Assembly: GCF_001544915.2 (NCBI RefSeq)
Contig: NZ_FCOE02000001.1
Coordinates: 434,001-498,000, forward strand
Origin: Caballeronia pedi
GTDB lineage: Bacteria > Pseudomonadota > Gammaproteobacteria > Burkholderiales > Burkholderiaceae
Length of the DNA stretch: 64,000 nt
Direction of reading: 5' to 3'
Part shown: positions 18,533 to 28,469 of the stretch, one piece after another
How the letters are laid out: every line of letters begins with the position of its first letter
How positions within the stretch are numbered: position 1 is the first letter of the stretch
Made by a program: the position numbers and the translations under genes
Notes under the pieces: model-generated
Seen by the model: only the letters and a program-made list of their open reading frames with translations
What the model was told of the DNA's origin: nothing
Databases searched by the model: none

Positions 18533-18843
18533 GGCGGAGGGCGCGCGCGGTGTCACGCTTCACGCGCATCGTCGGATTGAGATGCAGGCGCAAAGGCGGA
18601 GTTGAAGGCCCGGATTGTACCGAAAGGTAATTTTTGATGCTGGTATAAACCCTGATATCGACCGCCACGCGCCACGCCGCGCCTGAACGGATATTCTTCC
18701 GGACGCGGCGACGGCGCATGAGTCTTGCCAGCGCATCGCCGCGATGCGTCAGATGTTTCCGGTAACACACCCGCAGCCGCGCATTCCTTGCGCGTCACCT
18801 GCGCGGGAGAGTGTTGGAAAAACGCTGCAACTATCGAACGAAC

Positions 18844-19287
18844 ATGTCACCGACAAAAATCTGTATCCGCTTCGCCATCGCATCCACGCTGCTGCTCGGC
18901 GCGCTCGCGCACGCCCAGAGCGACGCCGCCGGTCCCATCGCCACGAAGGCCGGCGCGCTGCATTTTCTGCGCGACGAATCCGGCATGGCCGCGCTCATCG
19001 ACACGCAGGTGTTCGATCGCTTCGACGCGAAACGCATCGCGCATTTCGATGAAACGTCGGGCGCGAGCGACACCGTCACTCGCATGCTCGTGCAATCCGA
19101 TACCGGCCCGCTGCTCTACGACTTCCGCCGCAATCCGCCGCTCGTGCAGCGCGTGAATCAGCGCATGACGGTCAAGCGCGTGTTCTGGCAGGGCGAGGAA
19201 GTGGTGATGCAATCGAATCTCGGCTGGTTCGGTTTTCAGCGCGGCAAGCTCACGAAGCTGCAATCGTCGACGACGACCTATCACTGA
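18844..19287 (+). CDS. small secreted protein of unknown function
   Basis: The 147-residue product starts with a clear signal peptide (RFAIASTLLLGALAHAQ) with probable cleavage after AHA, followed by an alpha/beta domain rich in charged residues and without cysteines or a lipobox. I recognise no domain. The start is uncertain: a TTG at 18814 preceded by GGGAG would add ten residues before the same signal peptide. Its last 38 bases overlap the end of the convergent pdeM gene, so transcripts of the two would be complementary there. Confidence 0.65.
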   Translation: MSPTKICIRFAIASTLLLGALAHAQSDAAGPIATKAGALHFLRDESGMAALIDTQVFDRFDAKRIAHFDETSGASDTVTRMLVQSDTGPLLYDFRRNPPLVQRVNQRMTVKRVFWQGEEVVMQSNLGWFGFQRGKLTKLQSSTTTYH

Positions 19288-19933
19288 GCGGAAACACGCG
19301 TTCGCCGGCGACCACATAGAGCGCTTCGCCGCGCACCTGGCCGTTCACCTCGAAGCCGCCCGTGAACGCGCCGAACGCCGGCAGCACGCCCGCGCGCGCG
19401 CCGAAGCGAAAGCACGGCAGGCGCGCGCTGTCGACGCGCGTCGCGAGCCGGTACACCGGATGCTCGTGGCCGGCGAGCGCGTAAGCGCCATCGACCGTCT
19501 GCGGATGATGGCAAAGCGCCCACGGCCCGAGCGCGTGCGGCTCCTTCACGACATCGACGCCGAACATAGCGGGCAGCGCGCCCGCGTGCCTGTCGTGATT
19601 GCCTTCGACGAGCACGAGCGCGAGTTCGCGATGTTTCGCGCGCCACGCGGCGAGCGCGTCGAGCGTTTCGTCGGCGTGCGATTCGCGCGCGTGCAGCAGA
19701 TCGCCGAGAAAGACGATCGATTCCGGCCGATGCGCGGCGACGAGCGCATCGAGCCGCGCCAGGCTCTCGCCGGTCGTGCCGACAGGCACCGGAATGCCGC
19801 GCGCGCGAAACACCGCGTCCTTGCCGAAATGCGCGTCGGCGATGAAGAGGCTTTTGGCCTGCGGATCGAACGCCGCGCGCTCTGCCGACAGGACGAGTGC
19901 GTGGCCGTTCACATCGATGGTCAGTGCTTCCAT
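19250..19933 (-). CDS. pdeM: ligase-associated DNA damage response endonuclease PdeM
   Basis: The 227-residue calcineurin-like metallophosphoesterase shows all expected metal motifs: IADAHFGKD, LGDLLHAR, GNHDRHAG, CHHP and GHEHPVY. The family is found next to a bacterial ATP-dependent ligase, a DEXH helicase and a beta-CASP exonuclease, exactly as here, and is presumed to be a nuclease in the same repair process. Its ATG adjoins the helicase stop codon with no spacing. The 3' end overlaps the convergent small secreted protein gene by 38 bases. Confidence 0.92.
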   Translation of the reverse strand: MEALTIDVNGHALVLSAERAAFDPQAKSLFIADAHFGKDAVFRARGIPVPVGTTGESLARLDALVAAHRPESIVFLGDLLHARESHADETLDALAAWRAKHRELALVLVEGNHDRHAGALPAMFGVDVVKEPHALGPWALCHHPQTVDGAYALAGHEHPVYRLATRVDSARLPCFRFGARAGVLPAFGAFTGGFEVNGQVRGEALYVVAGERVFPLSDRSSSTIAAS

Positions 19934-22501
19934 TTATGCTTTCGCCGCTTTCTCTAAATCCGCGAGCATGCGCTCGACGCGATCCGACAGCTTCTCCGTG
20001 CTCACCCTTTCCCGCAAACGCGCGACGATCAGCGGAAACGCGAAGGGCGTCGGCTTCTTCGGGTGCGTGAGCGCAAGCCGGCTTGCGCACATGCGTTCGA
20101 GCGCGGCCCGGATGCGTCCGAGTTCCAGTTCCTGCAGCATCACTTCCTGATCCGCCTGCGTGAGCAGCAGATTGCCGCTGTCGTGCTTGCGGAAGACTTC
20201 GTAGAACAGTCCGCTCGACGCCTGCAACTGGCGCGCGCTTTTCTGCTGCCCCGGATGACCCTGATAGATCAGCCCCGACACGCGCGCGATCTCGCGAAAA
20301 CGCCGCGCCGAAAGCTCGGACGCGTTGAGGCTCGCGAGAATGTCGTGCTCCAGATTCTGCGGAGAAAAGAGACCTTCCGCGATGAGCGTCTCCCAGTCGA
20401 ACGGCTTGGCCGACAGCAGTTCGAAGCCGTAATCGTTCATCGAAATGGAGAACGTGCCCGGCTGGTCGCGCGACGCGCGCCAGCCGAACAGCGATCCCAG
20501 ACCGATATGCGCCATGCGGCCCGCGAACGGATAGCAGAAGAAATGATGCCCTTCGCGCGAGCGCACCAGTTCGACGACGAGCACACCGGGTCCCGGCAAG
20601 GCCGACCATTTCGCCTGCAAGTCGAGCAGCGGTTTGACGGCGCGCATCTCGGGTTCGTCGTAGATGCCGTCGCTGGCGCGCGCGAGCATCACGAGTGCGG
20701 CGTCCGCGAGTTCCGACGAGAGCGGCATCTTGCTGCCCGCCCATTGCGGCATCGCGCCGCGCGATGAGCTCGCGCGCTTCACATAGGCGGTCATGTCGCG
20801 CACGCGCACGAGTTCGAGCGCGCGTCCGCCGAAGGTGAAGACATCGCCGGGCTTGAGACGCGAGATGAACGATTCCTCCATCGCGCCGATGCGCCCGCCG
20901 GTCATGTACGCCACGTTGATGGTTGCGTTTGCAACGATCGTCCCGACGTTGTTGCGATGCCTGCGCACGAGATCCTCGCGCGGCACGCGATACACGCCGT
21001 CATCGTCCTTCACGACGCGATGAAAGTCCGGATACGCCCCGAGCGACGCGCCGCCGCGCTCGACGAACGCGAGCGCCCAGTCGAACTCCGGCTGCGTGAG
21101 ATCACGATACGCATACGCGCTGCGGACTTCAGCGAGCATCTCCGCCGATGTGAAGCCGCCGCCGATCGCCACCGTCACGAGATGCTGCACGAGCACGTCG
21201 AGCGGCTTGAGCGGCATGTCGCGGCCTTCGATGCGACGTTCCTGGATCGCCCAGCGCGCCGCCGCCGCTTCGACGAGTTCGAGCGCGTGCGTCGGCACGA
21301 TCGTCACGCGCGACACGCGGCCCGGCGCGTGACCCGAGCGTCCCGCGCGCTGCATGAGGCGCGCGACGCCCTTCGGCGAGCCGATCTGGAACACGCGATC
21401 GACCGGCAGGAAATCGACGCCCAGATCGAGGCTCGACGTGCACACGACCGCCTTCAGTTGCCCGTTCTTGAGTCCCTGCTCGACCCAGTCGCGCACCTCC
21501 TTGTCGAGCGAACCGTGATGCAGCGCGAGCAGGCCCGCCCATTCCGGCCGCAGTTCGAGCAGCGCGCGATACCAGATTTCCGCTTGCGAGCGCGTGTTGG
21601 TGAAGACGAGCGAGCTTTGTGCCTGATCGACTTCATCGGCGACGGGTCCGACTTGCCGCACGCCGAGATGCCCGCCCCACGGAAAGCGCTCGATCGTGTC
21701 GGGAATCAGCGTATCGACGACGAGCGTTTTCGGCTGCGCGCCGCGCACGACCACGCGCGGCGTTTTCACGGGATGCAGCAGGGCGTCGTGCGCGAGCGCG
21801 AGATTGCCGAGCGTCGCGGACAGGCCCCAGATCTGCAGATCGGGCCGCCAGTGCGCGAGCCGCGCGATCGCGAGTTGCGTCTGCGTGCCGCGCTTGTTGC
21901 CGAGCAGTTCGTGCCATTCATCGACGACGATCATGCGCAAGTGCTTCAGTTCCTCCTGCGCGTTGGCGCGTGTGAGCATGAGCGTGAGGCTTTCGGGCGT
22001 CGTGACGAGCGCGGACGGCATGCGCCGGCTCTGCCGCGCGCGTTCGGTCGATGACGTGTCGCCTGTGCGCAGCCCGACCGTCCACGGCACCGACAGCGCG
22101 CTCACCGCGCTTTGCAGCGCGCGGGCGCTGTCGGCGGCGAGCGCGCGCATCGGCGTGATCCAGAGGACGGTGAGCGGCGCGGGCAGCGCGGCCGGTTTCG
22201 GCGGCGCGTGCGCGTAGGCCGCGAGCGCGCCGAGCCACACAGCCCAGGTCTTGCCCGCGCCGGTCGTCGCGTGCAGCAGACCGCTCGCGCCGCGTTCGAT
22301 TTCACGCCACGCCTCGCGCTGAAACGCGAAGGGCTGCCAGCCGCGTTCGTCGAACCAGCGCGCGATGCGCTCGTCGATCGGCCTCACGGCTTCGTTCGCG
22401 TCGAACGCGAATGGCGCGGGCGTGAACAGTTCGGCGGCGGCATCGAGTTTCGCCTGCGCCGCACGCGTACGCGGCACGCGGCGAGGACGCGGCGCGCTCA
22501 T
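19934..22501 (-). CDS. ligase-associated DNA damage response DEXH-box helicase (Lhr-like)
   Basis: The 855-residue superfamily-2 helicase has Walker A TTGAGKT at 79-85, a DEWH box at 194-197 in place of DEAD, motif III (SATLG) and the C-terminal helicase motif RAGRSGH. The part beyond residue 440 matches the Lhr-type winged-helix and accessory region. It probably unwinds or remodels damaged DNA for the partner nucleases and ligase. The start at 22501 overlaps the ligase stop as ATGA; the frame stays open far upstream but that portion is the ligase gene in another frame. Confidence 0.93.
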   Translation of the reverse strand: MSAPRPRRVPRTRAAQAKLDAAAELFTPAPFAFDANEAVRPIDERIARWFDERGWQPFAFQREAWREIERGASGLLHATTGAGKTWAVWLGALAAYAHAPPKPAALPAPLTVLWITPMRALAADSARALQSAVSALSVPWTVGLRTGDTSSTERARQSRRMPSALVTTPESLTLMLTRANAQEELKHLRMIVVDEWHELLGNKRGTQTQLAIARLAHWRPDLQIWGLSATLGNLALAHDALLHPVKTPRVVVRGAQPKTLVVDTLIPDTIERFPWGGHLGVRQVGPVADEVDQAQSSLVFTNTRSQAEIWYRALLELRPEWAGLLALHHGSLDKEVRDWVEQGLKNGQLKAVVCTSSLDLGVDFLPVDRVFQIGSPKGVARLMQRAGRSGHAPGRVSRVTIVPTHALELVEAAAARWAIQERRIEGRDMPLKPLDVLVQHLVTVAIGGGFTSAEMLAEVRSAYAYRDLTQPEFDWALAFVERGGASLGAYPDFHRVVKDDDGVYRVPREDLVRRHRNNVGTIVANATINVAYMTGGRIGAMEESFISRLKPGDVFTFGGRALELVRVRDMTAYVKRASSSRGAMPQWAGSKMPLSSELADAALVMLARASDGIYDEPEMRAVKPLLDLQAKWSALPGPGVLVVELVRSREGHHFFCYPFAGRMAHIGLGSLFGWRASRDQPGTFSISMNDYGFELLSAKPFDWETLIAEGLFSPQNLEHDILASLNASELSARRFREIARVSGLIYQGHPGQQKSARQLQASSGLFYEVFRKHDSGNLLLTQADQEVMLQELELGRIRAALERMCASRLALTHPKKPTPFAFPLIVARLRERVSTEKLSDRVERMLADLEKAAKA

Positions 22502-24153
22502 GCCGTCGCCTCGTTCAGAAAGCCCTTGAGAATGTCGAGCGTATCGGCGTCTTCGATCTGCTTGTCGGTGCGCCAGCGCAGCATGCGCGGAAAGCGGACC
22601 GCGATGCCCGACTTGTGGCGCGGGCTCGCCTGTATGCCTTCGAAGCCGATCTCGAAGACGAGCGTCGGCGTGACACTGCGCACCGGACCGAACTTCTCGA
22701 TGGTCGTCTTGCGCACGATCGCATCGACCTGGCGCATTTCTTCGTCGGTGAGGCCGGAATAGGCTTTCGCGAACGGCACGAGCGTGCGCGTGCCGTTCGC
22801 CTCGTCCCAGACGGCGAAGGTGAAATCCGTGTAGAGGCTCGCACGCCGTCCGTGGCCGCGCTGCGCGTAGAGCAGCACGGCGTCGATCGAATACGGATCG
22901 ATCTTCCACTTCCACCACGTGCCCGATGCCTTCGTGCGCCCGACGCCGTACATCGACGCGCGCTCCTTCAGCATCAATCCTTCGACGCCGCGCGCGCGGC
23001 TTTCGTCGCGCAACGCGGCGAGCGCCCGCCAGTCCGATGCGACGACCACCGGCGACACGCGCAGCAAGTCCACCGCGAGATCGGACGCGAGCGCGTCGAG
23101 CTTCGCGCGGCGCGCATCGAGCGGCTCGGTGCGCAGATCGCGGCCGTCGGCTTCGAGCAGATCGTAGGCGAGCAGCGCGGCGGGTGAATCGGCGAGCACT
23201 TTTTTGGTGAGCGACTTGCGCGTGATGCGCGGCTGCAAACGCGCGAACGGCAGTGGCGCGTTCGCGCCCGGTTCCCACGCGAGAATCTCGCCGTCGATCA
23301 CGGTGCCATCCGGCAACGCGGCGCCAAGCGCGGCGAGTTCGGGAAAGCGCTCGGTGACGAGATCCTCGCCGCGTGACCAGATCCACACGCGGCCCGCGCG
23401 CTTCACGAGCTGCGCGCGTATGCCGTCCCACTTCCATTCGACGATCCAGTCAGCGGGCGAACCGAGCGTCGCCGGATCGGCCTGCAGCGGATGCGCGAGA
23501 AAGAACGGATAGGGGAGGCCGAGATCACTTTCGTGCGGCGTGTCGACATCGTCGCCTTCGGCTGCGGGCGCGATCAGCCGCAGATAACGCGCGGCGCTCG
23601 GCGTCTGACGCGAATCGGTCCAGCCGACCATGCGCTGCGCGATGCGCTTGTGATCGACGCCCGCGACGGCGGCCAGCGCGCGCACGACGAGCTGCCGCGC
23701 GACGCCCACGCGAAAGCCGCCGCCGATCAGCTTCGTCAGGAGAAAGCGCTCGCTCCAGTTCAGTTCGTCCCAGTAGCCCAGCAGCCGCTCGCGCAATTCA
23801 GCCGGATTTGCGCCACGCAGCGTCAACACACGTTCCTCGATCCACTGCGCGAGCCCGAGCGACGATTCGCCCGACGCGGGCGGCAACACGTGCGCGATGG
23901 TTTCGGCGAGATCGCCGACCGCCTGATACGACTCCTCGAAAAGCCATTCCGGCAGGCCCGCGCGTTCGCGCGCGAATTCGGTGATGAGACGCGTCGGCAC
24001 CGACTGGCGCGGCTTGCCGCCCGCGAGAAAGTACGACGCCCACGCCGCGTCTTCCGGTTCCGCACCCGAGAAATACGCGATCAGCGCTTCGAGCTTTTCG
24101 TTAGTCGATGTGGTCGCGTCGAGCGCGGCGTAGAGCGTCGCGAAGCGCTTCAT
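22498..24153 (-). CDS. ATP-dependent DNA ligase (LigB/LigC-type, repair-associated)
   Basis: The 551-residue enzyme has an N-terminal DNA-binding domain (about 1-200), then the nucleotidyltransferase core with EWKWDGIR at 239-246, where Lys241 is the adenylated residue, further motifs DGEIL and MLKER, and a C-terminal OB domain ending near the helicase start. It seals nicks using ATP and is distinct from the replicative NAD-dependent LigA. No nuclease or polymerase domain of the LigD type is present. It starts inside the exonuclease stop (ATGA) and likewise overlaps the helicase. Confidence 0.94.
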   Translation of the reverse strand: MKRFATLYAALDATTSTNEKLEALIAYFSGAEPEDAAWASYFLAGGKPRQSVPTRLITEFARERAGLPEWLFEESYQAVGDLAETIAHVLPPASGESSLGLAQWIEERVLTLRGANPAELRERLLGYWDELNWSERFLLTKLIGGGFRVGVARQLVVRALAAVAGVDHKRIAQRMVGWTDSRQTPSAARYLRLIAPAAEGDDVDTPHESDLGLPYPFFLAHPLQADPATLGSPADWIVEWKWDGIRAQLVKRAGRVWIWSRGEDLVTERFPELAALGAALPDGTVIDGEILAWEPGANAPLPFARLQPRITRKSLTKKVLADSPAALLAYDLLEADGRDLRTEPLDARRAKLDALASDLAVDLLRVSPVVVASDWRALAALRDESRARGVEGLMLKERASMYGVGRTKASGTWWKWKIDPYSIDAVLLYAQRGHGRRASLYTDFTFAVWDEANGTRTLVPFAKAYSGLTDEEMRQVDAIVRKTTIEKFGPVRSVTPTLVFEIGFEGIQASPRHKSGIAVRFPRMLRWRTDKQIEDADTLDILKGFLNEATA

Positions 24154-25178
24154 GACGCTACGGCCGTATCGGCTTCGATGGCGTCGTCGCCGTATTCGGT
24201 CTTGAAGGCGCCCGCGTCCAGTCCCTGTTCGCAGAGCCAGCGCACCATCGGCTCGATCTGTCCGTGCGTGACGATCACGCGTTGCGCGCCCGTCGCGCCG
24301 ATCGCCAGTTGCAGGCCCGGCCAGTCGGCGTGATCGGAGAGCACGAAGCCGCGATCGACGCCCTTGCGCCTTCGCGTGCCGCGCAGACGCATCCAGCCGG
24401 ACGCGAAGGCATCGCTGTAATCGCCGAAGCGGCGCATCCACGTGCTGCCTTGCGCGGACGGCGGCGCGACGATCAGTGCGCCCTTGAAGGCGGCCTTGTC
24501 CTTCGCGGCGATCTCGCTGACGAGGCGCGTGTGCGGCAACGCGACGCCGGCCTCGCGGTACGCGCGATTGAGCGGCTCGACCGCGCCGTGACAGAAGATC
24601 GGGCCGATGGCGGCATCGACGCCCGCCAGCAGGCGCTGCGCCTTGCCGAACGAATAGCAGAACAGCACCGACGCGCGCCCTTGCGCCGCGTTGTGCCGCC
24701 ACCATGAATCGATGCCGTCGAAGACGTCTTGCGAACGGTCCCATCGATAGATCGGCAGGCCGAACGTCGATTCGGTGATGAAGGTATCGCAGCGCACGGG
24801 TTCGAACGGCGCGCAGGTCGGATCGGGTTCGACCTTGTAGTCGCCGGACGCGACCCACACACGCCCCTTGTATTCGACGCGCACTTGCGCCGAGCCCAGC
24901 ACGTGTCCGGCAGGATGCAGCGACACGCGCACCCCGTTCACTTCGATGGCTTCGCCATAGGCGAGCCCTTGCACGTCGATGCCGGGCAGCCTCGACAACA
25001 ACACGCCGACGCCCGGTTGCGCGGCCAGATAGCGCGCGTGGCCAAAGCGCGCGTGATCCGCATGCGCATGCGTGATGACGGCGCGTTCGACGGGCCGCCA
25101 CGGGTCGATATGGAAGTTGCCCGGCACACAGAAAAGTCCCTCGGGCCGCGCGACGATGAGATCGGAAGAAGTGTCCAC
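24150..25178 (-). CDS. ligase-associated DNA damage response exonuclease (beta-CASP metallo-beta-lactamase)
   Basis: From GTG at 25178 the protein has 342 residues, the family norm. The metallo-beta-lactamase motif HAHADH is at 37-42, with further His/Asp ligands in PAGHVLGS and SGDYK, and the beta-CASP part ends with the SDHADW and VTHG elements. Homologues are often named mRNA 3'-end processing factor-like. It is first in the repair operon. The open frame extends to 25265, but those residues are Arg/Cys-rich and not family-like; no ribosome binding site clearly decides the start. Confidence 0.9.
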   Translation of the reverse strand: MDTSSDLIVARPEGLFCVPGNFHIDPWRPVERAVITHAHADHARFGHARYLAAQPGVGVLLSRLPGIDVQGLAYGEAIEVNGVRVSLHPAGHVLGSAQVRVEYKGRVWVASGDYKVEPDPTCAPFEPVRCDTFITESTFGLPIYRWDRSQDVFDGIDSWWRHNAAQGRASVLFCYSFGKAQRLLAGVDAAIGPIFCHGAVEPLNRAYREAGVALPHTRLVSEIAAKDKAAFKGALIVAPPSAQGSTWMRRFGDYSDAFASGWMRLRGTRRRKGVDRGFVLSDHADWPGLQLAIGATGAQRVIVTHGQIEPMVRWLCEQGLDAGAFKTEYGDDAIEADTAVAS

Positions 25179-25419
25179 TGGTCGATAGGCAATGCGTGTG
25201 TGACAGCCGCATGACGCGCGCGCCGCCGGGCAACGGGAAGTGTTCGATTCTGGCAACAAAAGCACGCCACGTGCCCGTCACGGCGCTTTCATCAATCGCG
25301 TGCAGGGTGTAAAAGTTTGATTGGCCTGAGCGCTCGTTCGCATGTGTCCGCTCAAGCCGCCGTCAGCGAAACACGCGCGCACGGGGCGCGCGCGCCGCAG
25401 TCTTCTTGATAAGCCGAAC

Positions 25420-25917
25420 ATGGATACGATGGTTGCGCCGACCGCCGCAGAAGCGGTCTGGATCGTCAGGCTCCAGGGCCATCCTCAGTACGACTTCGTG
25501 CGTCTGAAGCGCGTGTTCACCGGCCACGGTTCGCGCCATCAGGTCGTGCTCGTGGATGTCGGAAAGTTGCTCGCGTGCGCCAATCGCGACGACACCGATT
25601 ACGTGCTCAAGGCCGTCGACGACTGGCACGCGGGCAAAGTGCGCGGCATCCGCGAATTTCTCGACCCGGACAATCCGCGCGTGCCGGAAATGCCCTACGT
25701 GACGATCAGCGTGCGCCGCTCGTCGGGCTTGCTCGGGCTGCTCGGCGTGCACAGGGAAGGGGTCGTGGCGTTTCGCAACGGGCAGCATCGCGCGCGCTAC
25801 ATGGCGCACGCCGGCGCGTTGTGCATGCCGGTGGAAGTGCATGAGCGCGAGGCGGCGCTGCTGCGCGAGATGTGCGCCGCGCCCGATGTATCGAGCGCGG
25901 AGTACGGGGAGAATTGA
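25420..25917 (+). CDS. ParB/sulfiredoxin-fold protein, plasmid fertility inhibition factor (FiwA/Osa)-like
   Basis: The 165-residue protein has a central FRNGQHRARYMAHAG motif followed by MPVEVHE, which closely resembles the catalytic G-x-HR-x-R loop of ParB-like proteins. Its beginning (VWIVRLQGHPQYDFVRLKR) fits the family named after the RP4 FiwA and pSa Osa proteins, which block export of an invading or resident plasmid's DNA by type IV secretion. ATG at 25420 is preferred; the frame opens at 25342. I see no plasmid or conjugation gene nearby, so its chromosomal role is unknown. Confidence 0.65.
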   Translation: MDTMVAPTAAEAVWIVRLQGHPQYDFVRLKRVFTGHGSRHQVVLVDVGKLLACANRDDTDYVLKAVDDWHAGKVRGIREFLDPDNPRVPEMPYVTISVRRSSGLLGLLGVHREGVVAFRNGQHRARYMAHAGALCMPVEVHEREAALLREMCAAPDVSSAEYGEN

Positions 25918-25970
25918 GTGCGGCGCGATCAGCCAGACGGCAGGATCGCCGCCTGGCTTTCGCGGATGCT

Positions 25971-26969
25971 TCAGTTGGCCGTCGCCGACGCGCCGCGCAT
26001 CGTCTGCATCGGCATGATCGACGACATGGGCGGGCGCATCACTTCATCGGGGCGGCCGTTGCCAGAGGCGAATTCCCGGCTCAGATAGTCCAGCGCATAG
26101 TCGATGAAAAAGCGCGTCTTGGCGGGCAGATATTGCCGGCCCGGATAGACGATCGACACTTTCATGTCCGGGTCGTCGATGGAGTAATCCTCCAGAAGGC
26201 GCACGAGCGTGCCGTCGTTCAGATCCGCCTGCACGATGCCCTCGGGCAGGATCGAAAAGCCCATGCCCTTGAGCGTCGCGAGACGCACCATGAGGCCGTT
26301 GTTGACCGTGTACACAGGCGCGAGCGTGATCTGGTCGGCGTCGCCGAGACGATGCCGGAAGTGCCAGGTCTGGCTGCGCATCTCGTTCGGCAGCCCGACG
26401 GAAGGCAAGTTGTGCAGATCCGTGGGCGAACCGGGCATGCCGTGCTCGGCCACGAACGCCGGCGTCGCGACCGGGACGAGCGCGTTGGTGCCGACGGGGC
26501 GCTCGATGAGCGCCGTGCTCGACACCATGAACGCGGTGACGATGCCCACGTCGTAACCGTCCTCGACGAGATCGACATGGCGCTCCGCGAGCGTCAGGCG
26601 CACATTGACCTTCGGATAGAGCTTGCGGAAGCCGTCGACGAGCGGCGTCAGCGTAAGCAGCGAAAGCGCGCTCGACGCCACCACGCGCAACGTGCCACTC
26701 GGCTCACCCTCGGTGTGCGTGACCGTGGACTCCAGATGATCCAGTTCTTCGAGCAATGCGCGGCAGCCCTCCAGATAACGCGTGCCGGCTTCGGTTAGAG
26801 AAAGATTACGGGTGGTGCGGTTGATCAGGCGAGTTCGCAAATGCGCTTCGAGCATGGCAATCGCCCGAGTGACCAGCGCATTCGATACATCGAGTTGTTG
26901 AGCGGCGCGGCGAAAGCTTTCCGTATCCGCCACGCGCACGAAGACGCGCATTGCATGGATCTGGTTCAT
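25971..26969 (-). CDS. LysR-family transcriptional regulator
   Basis: The 332-residue protein has the LysR N-terminal helix-turn-helix (FRRAAQQLDVSNALVTRAIAMLE, about residues 19-40) and an effector-binding domain from about residue 90, opening with GTLRVVASSAL. The end carries a Met/Pro-rich tail of about 20 residues beyond the usual length. It converges with the FiwA/Osa-like gene and is transcribed away from the aldo/keto reductase gene over a long AT-rich gap, so that reductase could be a target. The effector cannot be guessed. Confidence 0.92.
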   Translation of the reverse strand: MNQIHAMRVFVRVADTESFRRAAQQLDVSNALVTRAIAMLEAHLRTRLINRTTRNLSLTEAGTRYLEGCRALLEELDHLESTVTHTEGEPSGTLRVVASSALSLLTLTPLVDGFRKLYPKVNVRLTLAERHVDLVEDGYDVGIVTAFMVSSTALIERPVGTNALVPVATPAFVAEHGMPGSPTDLHNLPSVGLPNEMRSQTWHFRHRLGDADQITLAPVYTVNNGLMVRLATLKGMGFSILPEGIVQADLNDGTLVRLLEDYSIDDPDMKVSIVYPGRQYLPAKTRFFIDYALDYLSREFASGNGRPDEVMRPPMSSIMPMQTMRGASATAN

Positions 26970-27599
26970 CTCAGGTGCCCTCTCGGTTGGGTCACATCGC
27001 GGCAGGCCGGCTCAATGCGACATGCGCATGTCCGAGCATTGAAGGATGTGTGAAGTCGATAATATTGACAGACGGCAAATATTGCAATAACGACGTTAGA
27101 ACGATGTGGTAACTCAGGCAGATTTTTGAATCCTCCATTAGCGCTGCGCCCATGTGGGCGCGTATTTTGTCAGTTTGGCGCCATTAGAAATGACCGTGCG
27201 AATTCGTTTTGCACCCCGGACTATAAGGCGCAGCGGCCATTCCGACAATAAGTTTGTAGATTTTCTTATGATATATGTTGTGAATCCTTAATAAATCGCA
27301 TTTTCTGCTGCGTTCACGAATCGAGATGAAATTGATATATCTACCCGTTAATTATTTTTATCGGTTTTTATGCTCGATTAACATTCTTGCTGTTTCCTTA
27401 CAGCGCGAGTCGAGTTTCAATCTGCAGGAAGCGGGTTAATCGTTTTGCCGACCCGATCAGGAATATCGATTCCGTGATGCGCGCTTTTCATCGCCTCGCC
27501 TGATGTCCGATTCCTTTCAAACTCGACGGTGTTTGCGGCATGCTTCTCGTCGCGCTGATTACCGGTGTCATAATCGGCGGACACACATGGAGGCTTTGA
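26970..27599. other. 630-base AT-rich intergenic region
   Basis: No credible gene is visible on either strand. The part from about 27,050 to 27,420 is clearly AT-richer than the rest of the window. It contains TTGACA at 27065-27070, a perfect palindrome TATTGCAATA at 27080-27089, and a GCGCCC-ATGT-GGGCGC hairpin at 27146-27161 followed by GTATTTTG. These could be promoters of the flanking genes or of a short untranslated RNA. Confidence 0.45.
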
Positions 27600-28448
27600 A
27601 TGGCTCAATCCAATCCGGCGACTGTCACGCTCCCGAGCGGCGAAGTGATCCCGAAACTCGGCCAGGGAACCTGGGAAATGGGCGAACGCGCGAATGCGCG
27701 CAGGAGCGAGATCGCCGCGCTGCGCGAGGGCGTCGAGCTGGGAATGACGCTCATCGACACCGCCGAGATGTACGGCGACGGCGAAAGCGAGAAGCTCATA
27801 GCGGAAGCGCTCGGCGACAGGCGCGAGGAACTGTTCATCGTGAGCAAGGTGTATCCGCACAACGGCAGCGAACGCGGCGTACAGACCGCGTGCGAGCGCA
27901 GCCTGAAGCGCCTGAAGACCGACCGGATCGATCTGTATCTGCTGCACTGGCGTGGCGGGGAAGATCTGGAAGGCGTCGTCGCGGGGTTCGAAAAGTTGAA
28001 GCGCGACGGCAAGATTCGTCACTGGGGCGTCAGCAACTTCGACACCGACGACATGGAAGAACTCTTTTCGCTCGATGGCGGCAGCGCCTGCGCAACCGAT
28101 CAGATTCTCTACAACGTCGCGCGGCGCGGGGCGGAGTTCGATTTGCTGCCGTGGCTGCGCGAGCGACGCCTGCCCGCGATGGCGTACAGCCCCGTCGATC
28201 ACGCGCGTCTGCCGCGCGGCGGCGCGCTGGAAAAGATCGCGGCGGCGCGCGGCGTGTCGGCGTTTCAGGTGGCGCTCGCATGGGTTCTGCGGCAACCGGA
28301 AGTGTTCGCCATTCCGAAGGCGGCGGACGTCGCGCATGTCCGCGAGAATCGCGCGGCGCTCGACCTCGATCTGTCCGCCGACGAACTCGCGGACATCGAT
28401 CGGCAGTTCAGGCCGCCGAAGTCGAAACGCTCGCTCGAAATGCTTTGA
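27600..28448 (+). CDS. aldo/keto reductase
   Basis: The 282-residue NADPH-dependent oxidoreductase has the complete catalytic tetrad: Asp and Tyr in DTAEMYGDGE, Lys in VSKVYPHN and His in LLHWRG. The C-terminal cofactor-binding segment (IPKAADVAHVREN) is present. It would reduce aldehydes or ketones in the cytoplasm; the short length fits the 2,5-diketogluconate reductase-like group. A GGAGG site lies eight bases before the ATG. It follows the AT-rich region and may be controlled by the divergent LysR regulator. Confidence 0.92.
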   Translation: MAQSNPATVTLPSGEVIPKLGQGTWEMGERANARRSEIAALREGVELGMTLIDTAEMYGDGESEKLIAEALGDRREELFIVSKVYPHNGSERGVQTACERSLKRLKTDRIDLYLLHWRGGEDLEGVVAGFEKLKRDGKIRHWGVSNFDTDDMEELFSLDGGSACATDQILYNVARRGAEFDLLPWLRERRLPAMAYSPVDHARLPRGGALEKIAAARGVSAFQVALAWVLRQPEVFAIPKAADVAHVRENRAALDLDLSADELADIDRQFRPPKSKRSLEML

Positions 28449-28469
28449 CTGCTTCGATGCCGCGCGCGA

